17,332 nucleotides of DNA, from the NCBI GenBank assembly GCA_030620115.1, contig JAUXFG010000080.1, forward strand, positions 1 to 17,332, read 5' to 3'. The notes under the pieces were generated by a model that saw only the letters and a list, made by a program, of their open reading frames with translations, did no database searches and was not told the DNA's origin. Shown one piece after another: positions 1-8,137 of the stretch (the stretch's first letter is position 1; every line of letters begins with the position of its first letter). The translations under genes and the position numbers were made by a program. The DNA is from Candidatus Fermentibacterota bacterium (GTDB taxonomy: Bacteria > JAFGKV01).

Positions 1-3000
1 GATCTTGGTCCGGGTAAGCTGCCCGATGTCGACCTCGACCTTGTGCCATTCATCTCCCTCCACTCGGAGCCGAATCTCATAGTAGTTCTGTTCGTTGGCG
101 CCCAACCTGATCCACGCAAGGGGCTCCACATCGAGCCCCGCGGTGTCGTTTATCTGAAATGATCGAATCCAGAATGCCAGGCCTTCATACCCGGAGTAGT
201 CCTGGTCTCGATAAAACGATTGGTACGCACTCCCCCAATGCCCGAAAGCCATACCTTCGAAGCCCAGGACGAGAGATTGCTCTTTTCGTTCATAGCCCGT
301 ACGTTCATCTTCCCCGGGATCAAAAGGCGGCTCGTACTCCGGATCCTCTTTGTTGTTGCGCACCTTCACACGAAACCGCTCCTCCTCACCCACATCATCC
401 AGCTCCGACTCAATGCCTTGAGAGAGCCATGTGCTCCCCACGATCTCTAAGCCTGCAAGCTGAATCAGCGCCTCATCTTGTGCATCAAGGTCGCTCACCC
501 AGAGCCTGCAGTATTCAATGGTGGACCAATCCGCGTTGCCCATTGACGAGACATGATCCCCTTCCAGCGGAAACCGAAAGAGCCTCCACCCATCAAGATA
601 CTCGCCTTCCACAAACTCGCTTTGGCCGACCAATGGAAGTGAAACCGAGAAATACTCCTCTTGCGTGTCCAGCTGCCCATTCCCGTCCAGATCCTCGGTA
701 TCTTCCAGCTTATTGCCCTCGGTACCATTGATCTTTCGGTAGTCCTGCGGATTATTATTATCGTAGACATAGTTGTCTCCCCCGGGGTCATCTCCTTCGC
801 CTGGTTCCTGTGAATCGAATAGGCCGTCCAAACCCGTGTCCTCGTCTTCCTGCACAAAAATACCATTCCTGGGATCACGATCCTCTTCATCCAGGAAATT
901 GTTCGGTTCCGTGGCATGGAAAACGCGATCTTCGCTCACCGCACCAAAATCCAAACGAAGCAGACCCTCATCGCCGCGCACCAGTACCTCGATGAATTCT
1001 CGCTCCGACAAATCCGTACCCCCGGCCTGGATCAATGTCTGAATGGAGATCCAGGTAGCGCGAGGATCCTGCTGCCTTGGATGGAATCGAAGATTCAGGA
1101 CCTCCATCACATCTTGCCGCTCCTTTGTATCAGTGAGAAGACTGTCCGGATAGATGTCGCCCTTCTTCATTTGAGCATCACTCTGGCCGAAATTGTACCA
1201 GTAGAAGCTCGTGTCCTGATGCGCCGCCTCCATCCCCTCAGGCAGGCTGCCATGCGTCCAACGCCTGCGCATCAGCGAAAGCGCGGTGGCGTTCCTCGTG
1301 CCTTCCATATCATCCAGGAGTGCCGACCCCCGCGTATTGGGATTCGGCATGCTATGGGCAATCTCTCCTTCAAACGTAATGGAAGACGGAGCATTGGGCG
1401 CAACAAAAGGGACGTGGTTGACCGCTTCGGTAAGCCACACAGGGCGAAACTCCAACATGCCGTCCATGCCGGCCACCATGGCGCGTCGTGGTTCTTCACC
1501 GAATCTCGGAAGCCGGGTGCTTTTTTGGCCGCCTTCCCCCTGATACATCCAGGTGGCCCCCAATTTGGTATTCCCCCCCAGGGGCAACTCGAACCGCGTA
1601 CCGAGGAGAGTCCGCTGGGAGGCGGCGAACAGCGGACGGACCTCATACGAGATGCGTATCTGGTCATCGGGGCCCCCGATAACACCTGGTCTGAACCGAA
1701 GCTCATAGAAGTCTACATCAAAGTCCTTGCCCTCAGTCATGGTCTTGCCGTTGACTTTGACGACCACCGAACCATCCATCATGAGAGGGCTCAGACGATA
1801 AGTCGATTGGAGAAGCTCGTAACTCGCCTCGAGATAGTAGAGGTTGTCTTCCGGTTTGAGTTTGCTGTATTTCTTCTGGTAGAGTGACGTATTGACCGTA
1901 TCGAGTACATCGGCTCTGTTGAAGGGCTCGGCATAGGGGAAAAACAGAATCCCCTTGGCGAAATCAATCATCGATCGATCCAAGTCTACCAGCGCGTTAT
2001 TGTCGTCATCAAGGCCCAACAGATGCAGGTAGGACTTCCCTCCGAACTCCTCCACATCATATCCTGAGGGGACCTTTCGTTTGATCTTCAGCCGAAAGCG
2101 ATCAGAGTCGATATCCCGTGATCCCAGATAGTACCCGTTGCGTAGCTCATATGCCCACGTCGACGACTCAGGGGTCATATTCGCCGGCTTGATGAGCTTG
2201 AGCACGCGAGTCGAATCATCCACCGCATGCCCCACTTGCCCCTGTGTGGTGGTATAGAGCACGGCGAGGACATGATTCTCCTGGAGTGACGTTTTGAGCT
2301 CCAGGATCCCCGTCTCCGAGGAGAAGTTGTAATGATTATTGTCGCCTGCCTCCAATCGGAGAAACGTACCTTCGTACTCCGGCTCGACGGAAGGATTCTC
2401 CGGGTCCAGATAACAGATCCCATGGAAGCTCGCCGCGATGTCGTCAGGATCATTATACTGATCGTCCTCATAGACCTCGACGTGCGACACCGTGACTCCG
2501 GGATCATAGTAGGCAGCGCTGCCTGGTTCCATGACCACGGAATAGTACTGGTTGTGCACGTATCCGGTATCCTTGATCTGGATGGTGTCCAGCTTGGCCT
2601 GTCCGGTGAAGCTCTTGGTCTGCTTCTTACTCTCTTCCTTTGAGGCAATGACCGTCACGCGCGCGGGGCCGATCTGCGCTCTGCCACGAATGCCGAACAA
2701 TCCTTGATGGCTGAAGCTGGACGAGATGAATCTCGCGCCACTCCCCAGGGAGAGGCTGGTGTTTCCCGCCTCGATCTCTTGGATTATCTCATCTTCGGTC
2801 CCTTCGTAACGTATCCGGATCTTGTTCTTCGCGTCATGTTGTTTGACGCTGTCGTGATCCACCAGAACACTGATCTTGTCACCCACATGCCCTTTGAGGT
2901 TTACCCTCAACTCTTGCTGCATCTGGAGCTGTGGAAACTTCGAGTTCCTCCGGTCAGGATCGTCACGCGCGTCAACCTCATAGGATGATTCTCCGCCAAG

Positions 3001-3495
3001 AGAGATCTTCTGACGTCCCGAAACCTTGAGCCCTGCTTTGCCCTTGAGGAAGCTGGGCAACGCCTTGGGCAGCCCGATCCCCGCGTATAATCCCTGTCTC
3101 CCATCATCCGACTTTCCCTTTGTGGGATTGAGTATCTCTTCCTTCCATTCCAAAAAAGTGGCCGTTTTCACGATCTCCTCGACAAAAGACGCCAACTGAT
3201 CATCACGAAGGTAGTAAAGAATGCCTTGGTCCACCTCAACGAGGAACGATTCTTCACAGCCGGCCGATTTCTTGAGGTCGGAGGCCTTGAAGGAAAGATG
3301 CGCGAGTGAGTCGGGCCCGACCCAGAGGAACGGCTCTGATGGGCTCGCCAACGCGCCGGGTCCACAGAGAGATCCAAGCAGTTTGCCGCGCACGCCGGTG
3401 GAGGGAATGACTTCCACCGCTGGTGCTGAGAACGGGAGCAAGAATCCGGCCAGCAGGATGATATGGGCGATATGTTGTTTTCTGGATGATCTCAT
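1..3495 (-). CDS. sprA: SprA-like T9SS outer-membrane translocon (partial, C-terminus beyond window)
   Basis: From the ATG at 3495 the minus strand reads 1165 codons without a stop and leaves the window at base 1. SprA is the giant beta-barrel translocon of the type IX secretion system, over 2000 residues in Bacteroidetes, so about half is seen. Residues 1-26 form a signal peptide (Arg/Lys start, hydrophobic IILLAGFLLPF, Ala-Pro-Ala cleavage). Family landmarks follow: NKIRIRYEGTEDEI with an EAGNTS stretch near 225-245, a SLFG-like turn (GLFGIRG) near 265, DDMEGTRN near 729, and EDLDGNGQLDTQEEYFS near 935, which matches the Asp/Asn-rich EDLN...EEY loop of SprA. The composition is beta-rich, with many Tyr/Asp/Asn residues. 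No Shine-Dalgarno is visible before the ATG; the signal peptide supports the start. It lies 118 bases downstream of the FHA gene on the same strand. Motifs are seen; the family name is from recognition; the T9SS role is family knowledge. Confidence 0.88.
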   Translation of the reverse strand, partial: MRSSRKQHIAHIILLAGFLLPFSAPAVEVIPSTGVRGKLLGSLCGPGALASPSEPFLWVGPDSLAHLSFKASDLKKSAGCEESFLVEVDQGILYYLRDDQLASFVEEIVKTATFLEWKEEILNPTKGKSDDGRQGLYAGIGLPKALPSFLKGKAGLKVSGRQKISLGGESSYEVDARDDPDRRNSKFPQLQMQQELRVNLKGHVGDKISVLVDHDSVKQHDAKNKIRIRYEGTEDEIIQEIEAGNTSLSLGSGARFISSSFSHQGLFGIRGRAQIGPARVTVIASKEESKKQTKSFTGQAKLDTIQIKDTGYVHNQYYSVVMEPGSAAYYDPGVTVSHVEVYEDDQYNDPDDIAASFHGICYLDPENPSVEPEYEGTFLRLEAGDNNHYNFSSETGILELKTSLQENHVLAVLYTTTQGQVGHAVDDSTRVLKLIKPANMTPESSTWAYELRNGYYLGSRDIDSDRFRLKIKRKVPSGYDVEEFGGKSYLHLLGLDDDNNALVDLDRSMIDFAKGILFFPYAEPFNRADVLDTVNTSLYQKKYSKLKPEDNLYYLEASYELLQSTYRLSPLMMDGSVVVKVNGKTMTEGKDFDVDFYELRFRPGVIGGPDDQIRISYEVRPLFAASQRTLLGTRFELPLGGNTKLGATWMYQGEGGQKSTRLPRFGEEPRRAMVAGMDGMLEFRPVWLTEAVNHVPFVAPNAPSSITFEGEIAHSMPNPNTRGSALLDDMEGTRNATALSLMRRRWTHGSLPEGMEAAHQDTSFYWYNFGQSDAQMKKGDIYPDSLLTDTKERQDVMEVLNLRFHPRQQDPRATWISIQTLIQAGGTDLSEREFIEVLVRGDEGLLRLDFGAVSEDRVFHATEPNNFLDEEDRDPRNGIFVQEDEDTGLDGLFDSQEPGEGDDPGGDNYVYDNNNPQDYRKINGTEGNKLEDTEDLDGNGQLDTQEEYFSVSLPLVGQSEFVEGEYLDGWRLFRFPLEGDHVSSMGNADWSTIEYCRLWVSDLDAQDEALIQLAGLEIVGSTWLSQGIESELDDVGEEERFRVKVRNNKEDPEYEPPFDPGEDERTGYERKEQSLVLGFEGMAFGHWGSAYQSFYRDQDYSGYEGLAFWIRSFQINDTAGLDVEPLAWIRLGANEQNYYEIRLRVEGDEWHKVEVDIGQLTRTKI

Positions 3496-3549
3496 ACCAA
3501 TCAAGTCTGAATCAACGAACCGATAGCCCGCCGCCGGTGAGGGAACTCC

Positions 3550-3580
3550 CCTAGGAGAATGTGAAACACATTCTTTTAGG
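3550..3580. repeat. Inverted repeat between FHA gene and sprA
   Basis: Two 14-base arms (3550-3563 and 3567-3580) around an AAA loop pair at 12 of 14 positions, with a perfect 8-base core AGAATGTG/CACATTCT. It lies 34 bases after the FHA stop and 55 bases before the sprA start. On the minus strand no T-run follows the stem, so it is not a textbook intrinsic terminator. It could be an attenuator, an mRNA-end stabiliser or an operator. Confidence 0.6.
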
Positions 3581-3613
3581 ATCTAGATACCAGGTTGAAT
3601 CCTCAGCAATTGT

Positions 3614-4051
3614 CTACCCGGTAGCCCCTATGTTGGTTTCGCTATCCTCGTCGAGTTCGTAGATGGGCGGTTCATCCGGAAGGTCGAATATGAGCTGGAG
3701 AACACTCCGTCCTACTTCGATGACGTCCAGATTCGACAGTGCCGTTCGCCCCTGGATAGGGCGACTGTTCACCCGGGTCCCGTTGGTTGAGCTCCTGTCT
3801 CTCACATAGAGACGATTCTCTCCCCATTCCACCACGGCATGCAGGCGGGACACGCTGGCATCAAGCGTAAGCGGCAGGGTGCTCTCTTCATCTCGTCCAA
3901 TGGTGGTGACATGATCCGCCACGCGGACACGAAGCCCCGCATGTGGGCCCTCGATGACGATAAATTCACCACCACGAAACACGATCGGATCTCTTGGCTG
4001 AGGAGTACGCAGATCCCGCGTCTGACGGAGGGTGTGCCGACTTCTCCGCAT
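3614..4051 (-). CDS. FHA-domain protein (phosphothreonine-binding)
   Basis: 145 residues. A single forkhead-associated domain fills about residues 28-122. It has the full motif set: IGR at 51-53, SVSRLH at 66-71, the D(R)SSTNGT turn at 85-92 and VN at 94-95. These residues bind phosphothreonine peptides. The N-terminal 20 residues are basic and the C-terminal 20 are acidic (DEPPIYELDEDSE); there is no membrane segment, so it is probably cytoplasmic. An upstream in-frame ATG at 4096 exists but would overlap the response regulator by 35 bases. The ATG at 4051 is preferred because AGGGGAA sits 5 bases before it. It follows the response regulator by 10 bases and is probably cotranscribed with it. 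Its phosphothreonine partner is not encoded in the window. Confidence 0.9.
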   Translation of the reverse strand: MRRSRHTLRQTRDLRTPQPRDPIVFRGGEFIVIEGPHAGLRVRVADHVTTIGRDEESTLPLTLDASVSRLHAVVEWGENRLYVRDRSSTNGTRVNSRPIQGRTALSNLDVIEVGRSVLQLIFDLPDEPPIYELDEDSETNIGATG

Positions 4052-4056
4052 GTGGA

Positions 4057-4063
4057 TTCCCCT
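4057..4063 (-). promoter_or_regulatory. Ribosome-binding site deciding the FHA start
   Basis: AGGGGAA on the minus strand, 5 bases before the ATG at 4051 and overlapping the response-regulator stop codon (4062-4064). This arrangement is typical of translational coupling and argues for the shorter FHA start. Confidence 0.6.
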
Positions 4064-4811
4064 AGTCGTTGTGTTCCGATCTGGGAAGAATACCAAAAGG
4101 CACCTCTATGATGTCACGAAAAATCCGTGAGGCCACCACTTGACCACCTTTGGCATGTATCCTATTGAGCGTTTCTCCGAATGCCTCGGGGGTCTCCACT
4201 TCCAGAAGTGCGTGGGTTTCGACCTTCCCCTCGTCACGCTCCTCCTGCGCAATGCTCATGAGGTAGGCGCCTTGGAGCACGGCGGCATCCTCCAATGCAG
4301 ATTCGGGGCCATCTTCCACCACGACGATACATACCACACGATGTCCTGCCTCATACTCATTCATCTTGCGCAGCGGGATCGCGCTGGGCTTCTGTGCCAT
4401 ATAGAAGATCGGCAGGCGCCCTCCGGGGGCAAGCATGGTCTCCACTGCTTCCACGAGACTCCGGTTATGAAATGGCTTTGCCATGAACCCATCAGCTCCC
4501 TCGCGCATCGCGCGGGAGATATCTCGAACACGGTTCATGGCAGTGAGCATAAGCACTGGAATCTGCGCCGTTTGGGGATCGCTTTTCAGCTTCCGGCAGA
4601 CTTCATGCCCGTCCATATCCGGCATCATGATATCCAGGAGGATCATGCCGGGGCTTTCCCGTACCGCTCGCTCAAACCCCGCCTCCCCATCTATAGCCGT
4701 GATCACGTCGATGCCCCGGGAAGATAGGAGCGTATCAAGAAACTCCAGAATATCCCTTTCATCATCAATCGCCAAGACTTTCCCCTGAGGAACCACGCTC
4801 TTTTCATTCAT
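4062..4811 (-). CDS. Response regulator: receiver domain plus unclassified C-terminal domain
   Basis: 249 residues. Residues 11-128 are a CheY-like receiver: acidic pair D16-D17, phosphoacceptor D60 in LLDIMMPDMDG, T90-A91 and K112-P113. The remaining ~120 residues show no helix-turn-helix, GGDEF, EAL, HD-GYP or AAA signature. They alternate hydrophobic strands (VVCIVVVED, THALLEVETPEAF, IEVPFGIL) with helices, as in a ferredoxin-like or sensory fold. The output is therefore unknown and may be protein-protein interaction. The start is well supported by AAGGAG 7 bases before the ATG. Its first 8 bases overlap the end of the histidine kinase, the likely phosphodonor. Confidence 0.92.
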   Translation of the reverse strand: MNEKSVVPQGKVLAIDDERDILEFLDTLLSSRGIDVITAIDGEAGFERAVRESPGMILLDIMMPDMDGHEVCRKLKSDPQTAQIPVLMLTAMNRVRDISRAMREGADGFMAKPFHNRSLVEAVETMLAPGGRLPIFYMAQKPSAIPLRKMNEYEAGHRVVCIVVVEDGPESALEDAAVLQGAYLMSIAQEERDEGKVETHALLEVETPEAFGETLNRIHAKGGQVVASRIFRDIIEVPFGILPRSEHND

Positions 4812-6003
4812 ATATTGACTCCTTCCTCATCGCCGCCCGCAAAACATCCGGGCTCGCATTCTCGAACTGCCTCGTGCTATCTACCATCACGGGCAATTGA
4901 AACAGAAACCTCGCTCCCTTTCCCTCTTCGCTTTGCACGGTGATGTCGACCCCATGCGCCTGGAGAATCCTCTTCACGATGGCCAGCCCCAGCCCCGCCC
5001 CCCCGAAGCGGCGCCTGACGGAACCGTCTGCCTGTCGATACCGGTCAAAGATATGTGCTTGAGCCTCCGCGGGAATCCCACACCCATTGTCCTCAACCGT
5101 GATGTTGACCCTGCCTCCTTCGGGGGCCGCCACTCTGATGCGTATCTCCCCCCCGATCTGCGTGAATTTGCCGGCATTGGCAAGAAGGTTGGCGAATACC
5201 CGCTCTATTCGAGACCGGTCTCCAACTACCATGACCGGCCTATCAGGCAACTCGATTGAAAAAGAGATATCCTTCCCAAGGAACGTAGGTCTGAAGTTTT
5301 CCTCAAGATCCTTGAGAAGATGCCGCAGAGGAAACGGCCGTAGTTGTCGGGGCAGCGGGGCACTCCCCATTCTCCTGAACTGGAGAATCCGGTCGATGAG
5401 CTCAATGAGCCGCATGACGTTTTTCAGGATGACTTTGAGCGAACGCCGCTGGGTGTCGTCAATGCTCCCCAGATCCCCGCTGAGAAGCATGTCGGTGTAG
5501 CCCCTAGTGGTGACGAGCGGAGTGCGAAGCTCATGGGTAATATTGCTCGTGAACTCATCCCTCAACCGATCAAGCTCCTTGAGTTCTTCGTTCACCGAAG
5601 TGAGCCGTCTCACATTCGATTCCAATTCCTGCAAGAGAGCCCGTATGTATCTGTCGCGCCGGTGTTTTACCTGACCCAAAGCCGCCAGAAACAACGTAAA
5701 TAGAACAGGAAAGGCGATGAAAGAAAGGTAGATAGGCTCTGCTCGCAGAAGCCTGATCAAAGCGCCCACCGAGAATCCAAGATCCTGCTGAAGTGCCGCC
5801 ATCAACCAGATGGCGAGAAGCACGGGAAGACTCCATACGAGCCCAATAGCAAGATAGAGGTTCCGGTGAATAAGATAGGTTTCCTGAGCACCCAGAGCAG
5901 CGATGATCTCCAGAAGTGTCTTTTTATGGTCCGCCCACGTAGGGTGATGTATCTCCTCGCGTCGCCTCCTCGCCTCATCTACGAGAATCCTTGCCTGCTC
6001 CAT
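4804..6003 (-). CDS. Membrane histidine kinase (HisKA/HATPase_c)
   Basis: 399 residues. Two membrane segments (about 48-72 and 90-110) are separated by a short loop, so there is almost no periplasmic sensor; sensing is probably intramembrane or cytoplasmic. A helical linker (113-148) leads to the H box NITHELRTPL with phosphoacceptor H157. The ATPase has the N box NLLANAGKFT (N276), G1 box DNGCGIP (305-311), F box around FDRYRQ (319-324) and G2 GGAGLGLAI (334-342). All catalytic residues are present. AAGGA lies about 9 bases before the ATG. It is the first gene of the kinase-regulator-FHA operon and is divergent from the lipoprotein gene. Confidence 0.95.
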   Translation of the reverse strand: MEQARILVDEARRRREEIHHPTWADHKKTLLEIIAALGAQETYLIHRNLYLAIGLVWSLPVLLAIWLMAALQQDLGFSVGALIRLLRAEPIYLSFIAFPVLFTLFLAALGQVKHRRDRYIRALLQELESNVRRLTSVNEELKELDRLRDEFTSNITHELRTPLVTTRGYTDMLLSGDLGSIDDTQRRSLKVILKNVMRLIELIDRILQFRRMGSAPLPRQLRPFPLRHLLKDLEENFRPTFLGKDISFSIELPDRPVMVVGDRSRIERVFANLLANAGKFTQIGGEIRIRVAAPEGGRVNITVEDNGCGIPAEAQAHIFDRYRQADGSVRRRFGGAGLGLAIVKRILQAHGVDITVQSEEGKGARFLFQLPVMVDSTRQFENASPDVLRAAMRKESIYE

Positions 6004-6338
6004 ATCGTGGTCTTCCTTGCTGCCATTGCCGAATTCCCACCGCAGTCACTGTACGAATATCCCTGATTGGCACGGGAACCCGCACAAGAGCGGCCACCAA
6101 TCTCATCCCCGCAAGGGACTCCGTCAACGGCCTCACTCACCGATGTCGTCGTGCTTGACGTATTGAGCCTTGAGTTCAGATTGTTGCTGAGTCAAGAATC
6201 CTTGCCCAAAGAATGGGGTATTTGAGAATAGCAGCAGAACAAGAGCCGGTTTCAGGTTTTCCCGCTGAGAGCGGGATTCAGGCGGGAGAGATCTTCCGGC
6301 GTCGGATTCCGGCAGGTTGATCATCAAGGAGAACCCTC
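6004..6338. other. Divergent intergenic region
   Basis: 335 bases between the divergent kinase and lipoprotein genes. It must hold both promoters, but no convincing -35/-10 pair was found on either strand. A short perfect hairpin, CCCGCT-GAG-AGCGGG (6261-6275), lacks a following T-run. The open frames here do not look like genes. Confidence 0.5.
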
Positions 6339-6887
6339 ATGAAGACAATGCTTTTCTCGCTCTGCATTCTGGTCCTGGTGGGCGGGTGTGGCACCGACGG
6401 TTCCGGGCTCCTCGAGCCCATGGATCTGCTCCCCTCGGATGGGGAAATTTCAGGATGGCTGTGGGACGGAGCGCCATCGGAAGCGGCGGATGAGGCCTCG
6501 CTGTACGAGTTGATCAATGGTGGCGCAGTGGAGTTCGTGGAGAGGGGCTTTGTATCAGGTGCGCTGCAACGTTACGGGGGTGATCTCGCCGGATCATCCA
6601 CGTCCATCGAGCTTTTCATTGCTGATCAAGGCGCGATATCCAACGCCAAGAGCATCTATGATAAGAGGGCGGAATACCTTTTGTTCGCCGAGGATATTGC
6701 TATCGGCGACGCAGGGGATGCAAGGATCGATGACGGGAGTACGCTGGAGAGCATCATCTTGGACTATTGGCAAGAAAGATTCTATGTACAGGTCACCATC
6801 AACAACAGGCAAGCTGCTCCCGACCTTGCTCGACAGACCGTAGTACAGTTCGGGGAGAACGTGAGCATGGCGATAGCCGGCAGGTGA
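6339..6887 (+). CDS. DUF6599-type lipoprotein
   Basis: 182 residues. It begins with a lipoprotein signal: Lys at 2, hydrophobic LFSLCILVLV and a VGG|C lipobox with Cys17 as the lipidated residue. The mature part carries DEASLYELINGGA (52-63) followed by VEFVERGF. This resembles the LY-x-Y-INGGAE-LYLEYGF signature of DUF6599 proteins, which are exported and of unknown function. Length and a two-part alpha/beta layout fit that family. AAGGAGA lies 6 bases before the ATG. The next gene starts 2 bases after its stop, so the two are cotranscribed and their products probably work together at the cell envelope. The family call rests on motif recall. Confidence 0.75.
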   Translation: MKTMLFSLCILVLVGGCGTDGSGLLEPMDLLPSDGEISGWLWDGAPSEAADEASLYELINGGAVEFVERGFVSGALQRYGGDLAGSSTSIELFIADQGAISNAKSIYDKRAEYLLFAEDIAIGDAGDARIDDGSTLESIILDYWQERFYVQVTINNRQAAPDLARQTVVQFGENVSMAIAGR

Positions 6888-6889
6888 AT

Positions 6890-7783
6890 ATGAAGCGGAT
6901 CACGAGAAGGAAGTTCTTGGGCACGATGGCCGCCGGCGTCACGGCCATGCCCTTGCTGGCCCAGGCCAGCGAGGGGGAATCGGCGCGCATCTTGATATCG
7001 AAAAAGACTCCGGCAGAAGGGGTCCCGGATCTGCTGGCATCGATCCCAGAAGCCACCAATCTTTTGGTCAAGGGCGCCCGCGTGGTGCTCAAGCCAAACA
7101 TCTCATGGCCGAATCCCCCTGCGTGGGCCACCACCACGAGCCCGGAAGTCACCACGGCCGTGGCACGCTATTGCCTGGACCAGGGCGCAGTTTCAATACT
7201 CGTGATTGATCATCCGTTGCACCACGCAGAGAGGTGCAGGAAGCTGACTCAGGTTGCCCAACAGCTTGAGGACATCCCTCGTGCGAGAGTATTCCTGCTC
7301 GAAAAACCACGGCATTTCGTGCCGAGGCAACTTCCCGCGGGTTGTCAACGCCCGCAAGTGGGAATTGCGAAGGAACTCCTCCGCGCCACCTGCTTGATCA
7401 ATCTCCCTGTTGCCAAAGCCCACTCCACGACATCCGTCTCATTCGGGATCAAGAATCTTATGGGGTTGATCGAGGACAGATCGATCCTCCACACCGAAGC
7501 GGATCTTCACAAGGCGATTGCGGAGCTCCTCCACGTCGTCACACCCCAGATAACCATCTTGGACGCCACGAGGATCCTCACGTCGAATGGCCCCCAAGGC
7601 CCGGGAAAAGTTGAACAACCAGGCATACTCGCTGCAGGCACCGATCCAGTGGCCGTGGATGCCTACGCATGTTCTCTGGCTAGATGGGATGGTCGCGCCC
7701 TGCGAGCGCAGGACATTGGCCACATCGCCCACGCAGCGCAACTCGGCTTCGGGAGCACCGAGTTCACTCTGGTGGAGGTGTGA
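6890..7783 (+). CDS. Tat-exported DUF362 protein
   Basis: 297 residues from the ATG at 6890. An open frame extends upstream to 6767, but the twin-arginine signal starts exactly here: TRRKFLG at 5-11, hydrophobic AAGVTAMPLL and an AQA cleavage site near 26. This and the 2-base spacing from the lipoprotein fix the start. DUF362 landmarks are VVLKPNISWPNPP (65-77), a cluster around VIDHPLHHAERC and FGIKNLMGLI before an acidic/His stretch. DUF362 is an uncharacterised family often seen with ferredoxin domains; no Cys-rich ferredoxin part is present here. Tat export implies folding, possibly with a cofactor, before export. It ends 12 bases from the convergent hepT gene with no terminator between them. 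Confidence 0.85.
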   Translation: MKRITRRKFLGTMAAGVTAMPLLAQASEGESARILISKKTPAEGVPDLLASIPEATNLLVKGARVVLKPNISWPNPPAWATTTSPEVTTAVARYCLDQGAVSILVIDHPLHHAERCRKLTQVAQQLEDIPRARVFLLEKPRHFVPRQLPAGCQRPQVGIAKELLRATCLINLPVAKAHSTTSVSFGIKNLMGLIEDRSILHTEADLHKAIAELLHVVTPQITILDATRILTSNGPQGPGKVEQPGILAAGTDPVAVDAYACSLARWDGRALRAQDIGHIAHAAQLGFGSTEFTLVEV

Positions 7784-7795
7784 GGAATCTACGGA

Positions 7796-8137
7796 CTAAT
7801 CTTTCAAAAGGGCTTGTATTTCCTGATGGAGCCGCGGCAGGTTCGTCTCAAGAATACCCCACACCACTTCCTTGTCGATGTCTGCGTAGCCATGTATGAG
7901 GCGATTCCGGAATGCGATGATTCTCTTGGTATCGCTGATTCGAGAAGCGAGGGAGTCGTCTTTCATGAGCATTTGCCTCAGGGCTTCACCGATGATCTCA
8001 AACTGGCGCTCCACGGCGGACCTGAGCATGTTATCCGTGCTGAAGTCGGAGAAGGACTTTCCGGTGGTAAAGGCCTCCAACTCGCCACACGCCAGAAGGA
8101 TGTCGTAGAGGTACTTCCGGATCTCAAGCGGCAGCAT
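7796..8137 (-). CDS. hepT: HepT-like HEPN toxin (DUF86), pair 1
   Basis: 113 residues, all-helical HEPN fold. Near the C-terminus is FRNRLIHGY with R77, H82 and Y84. This is the RX4HXY motif of HepT ribonucleases; the Tyr is the residue AMPylated by the partner MntA in the characterised system. The frame is open further upstream (to 8263), but the extra residues lie inside mntA and do not fit the family. MLPLEIRKYLYDI is the usual HepT N-terminus, and the length is typical. It overlaps mntA by 14 bases (8124-8137), implying coupled translation. The RNase role is family knowledge; a decayed but still intact copy cannot be excluded. Confidence 0.88.
   Translation of the reverse strand: MLPLEIRKYLYDILLACGELEAFTTGKSFSDFSTDNMLRSAVERQFEIIGEALRQMLMKDDSLASRISDTKRIIAFRNRLIHGYADIDKEVVWGILETNLPRLHQEIQALLKD

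Noticed and set aside
159-2988. Several long open frames on both strands inside the sprA region (e.g. plus 916-1887)
   Set aside because: They are shadows of the uninterrupted minus-strand frame from 3495 to 1, which alone has a signal peptide and SprA-like motifs; the shadow products are low-complexity and match nothing.
4052-4096. Longer FHA start at 4096
   Set aside because: It would overlap the response regulator by 35 bases and has no Shine-Dalgarno; the ATG at 4051 has AGGGGAA at good spacing.
6261-6275. Intrinsic terminator at the CCCGCT/AGCGGG hairpin
   Set aside because: Six-base stem without a T-run on either strand and not placed after a gene end.
6133-6327. 64-residue minus-strand open frame in the divergent intergenic region
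   Set aside because: No family character and no convincing Shine-Dalgarno; it occupies the space needed for two promoters.
6767-6889. Upstream extension of the DUF362 gene
   Set aside because: It would overlap the lipoprotein gene almost to its middle and bury the twin-arginine signal, which must be at the N-terminus.
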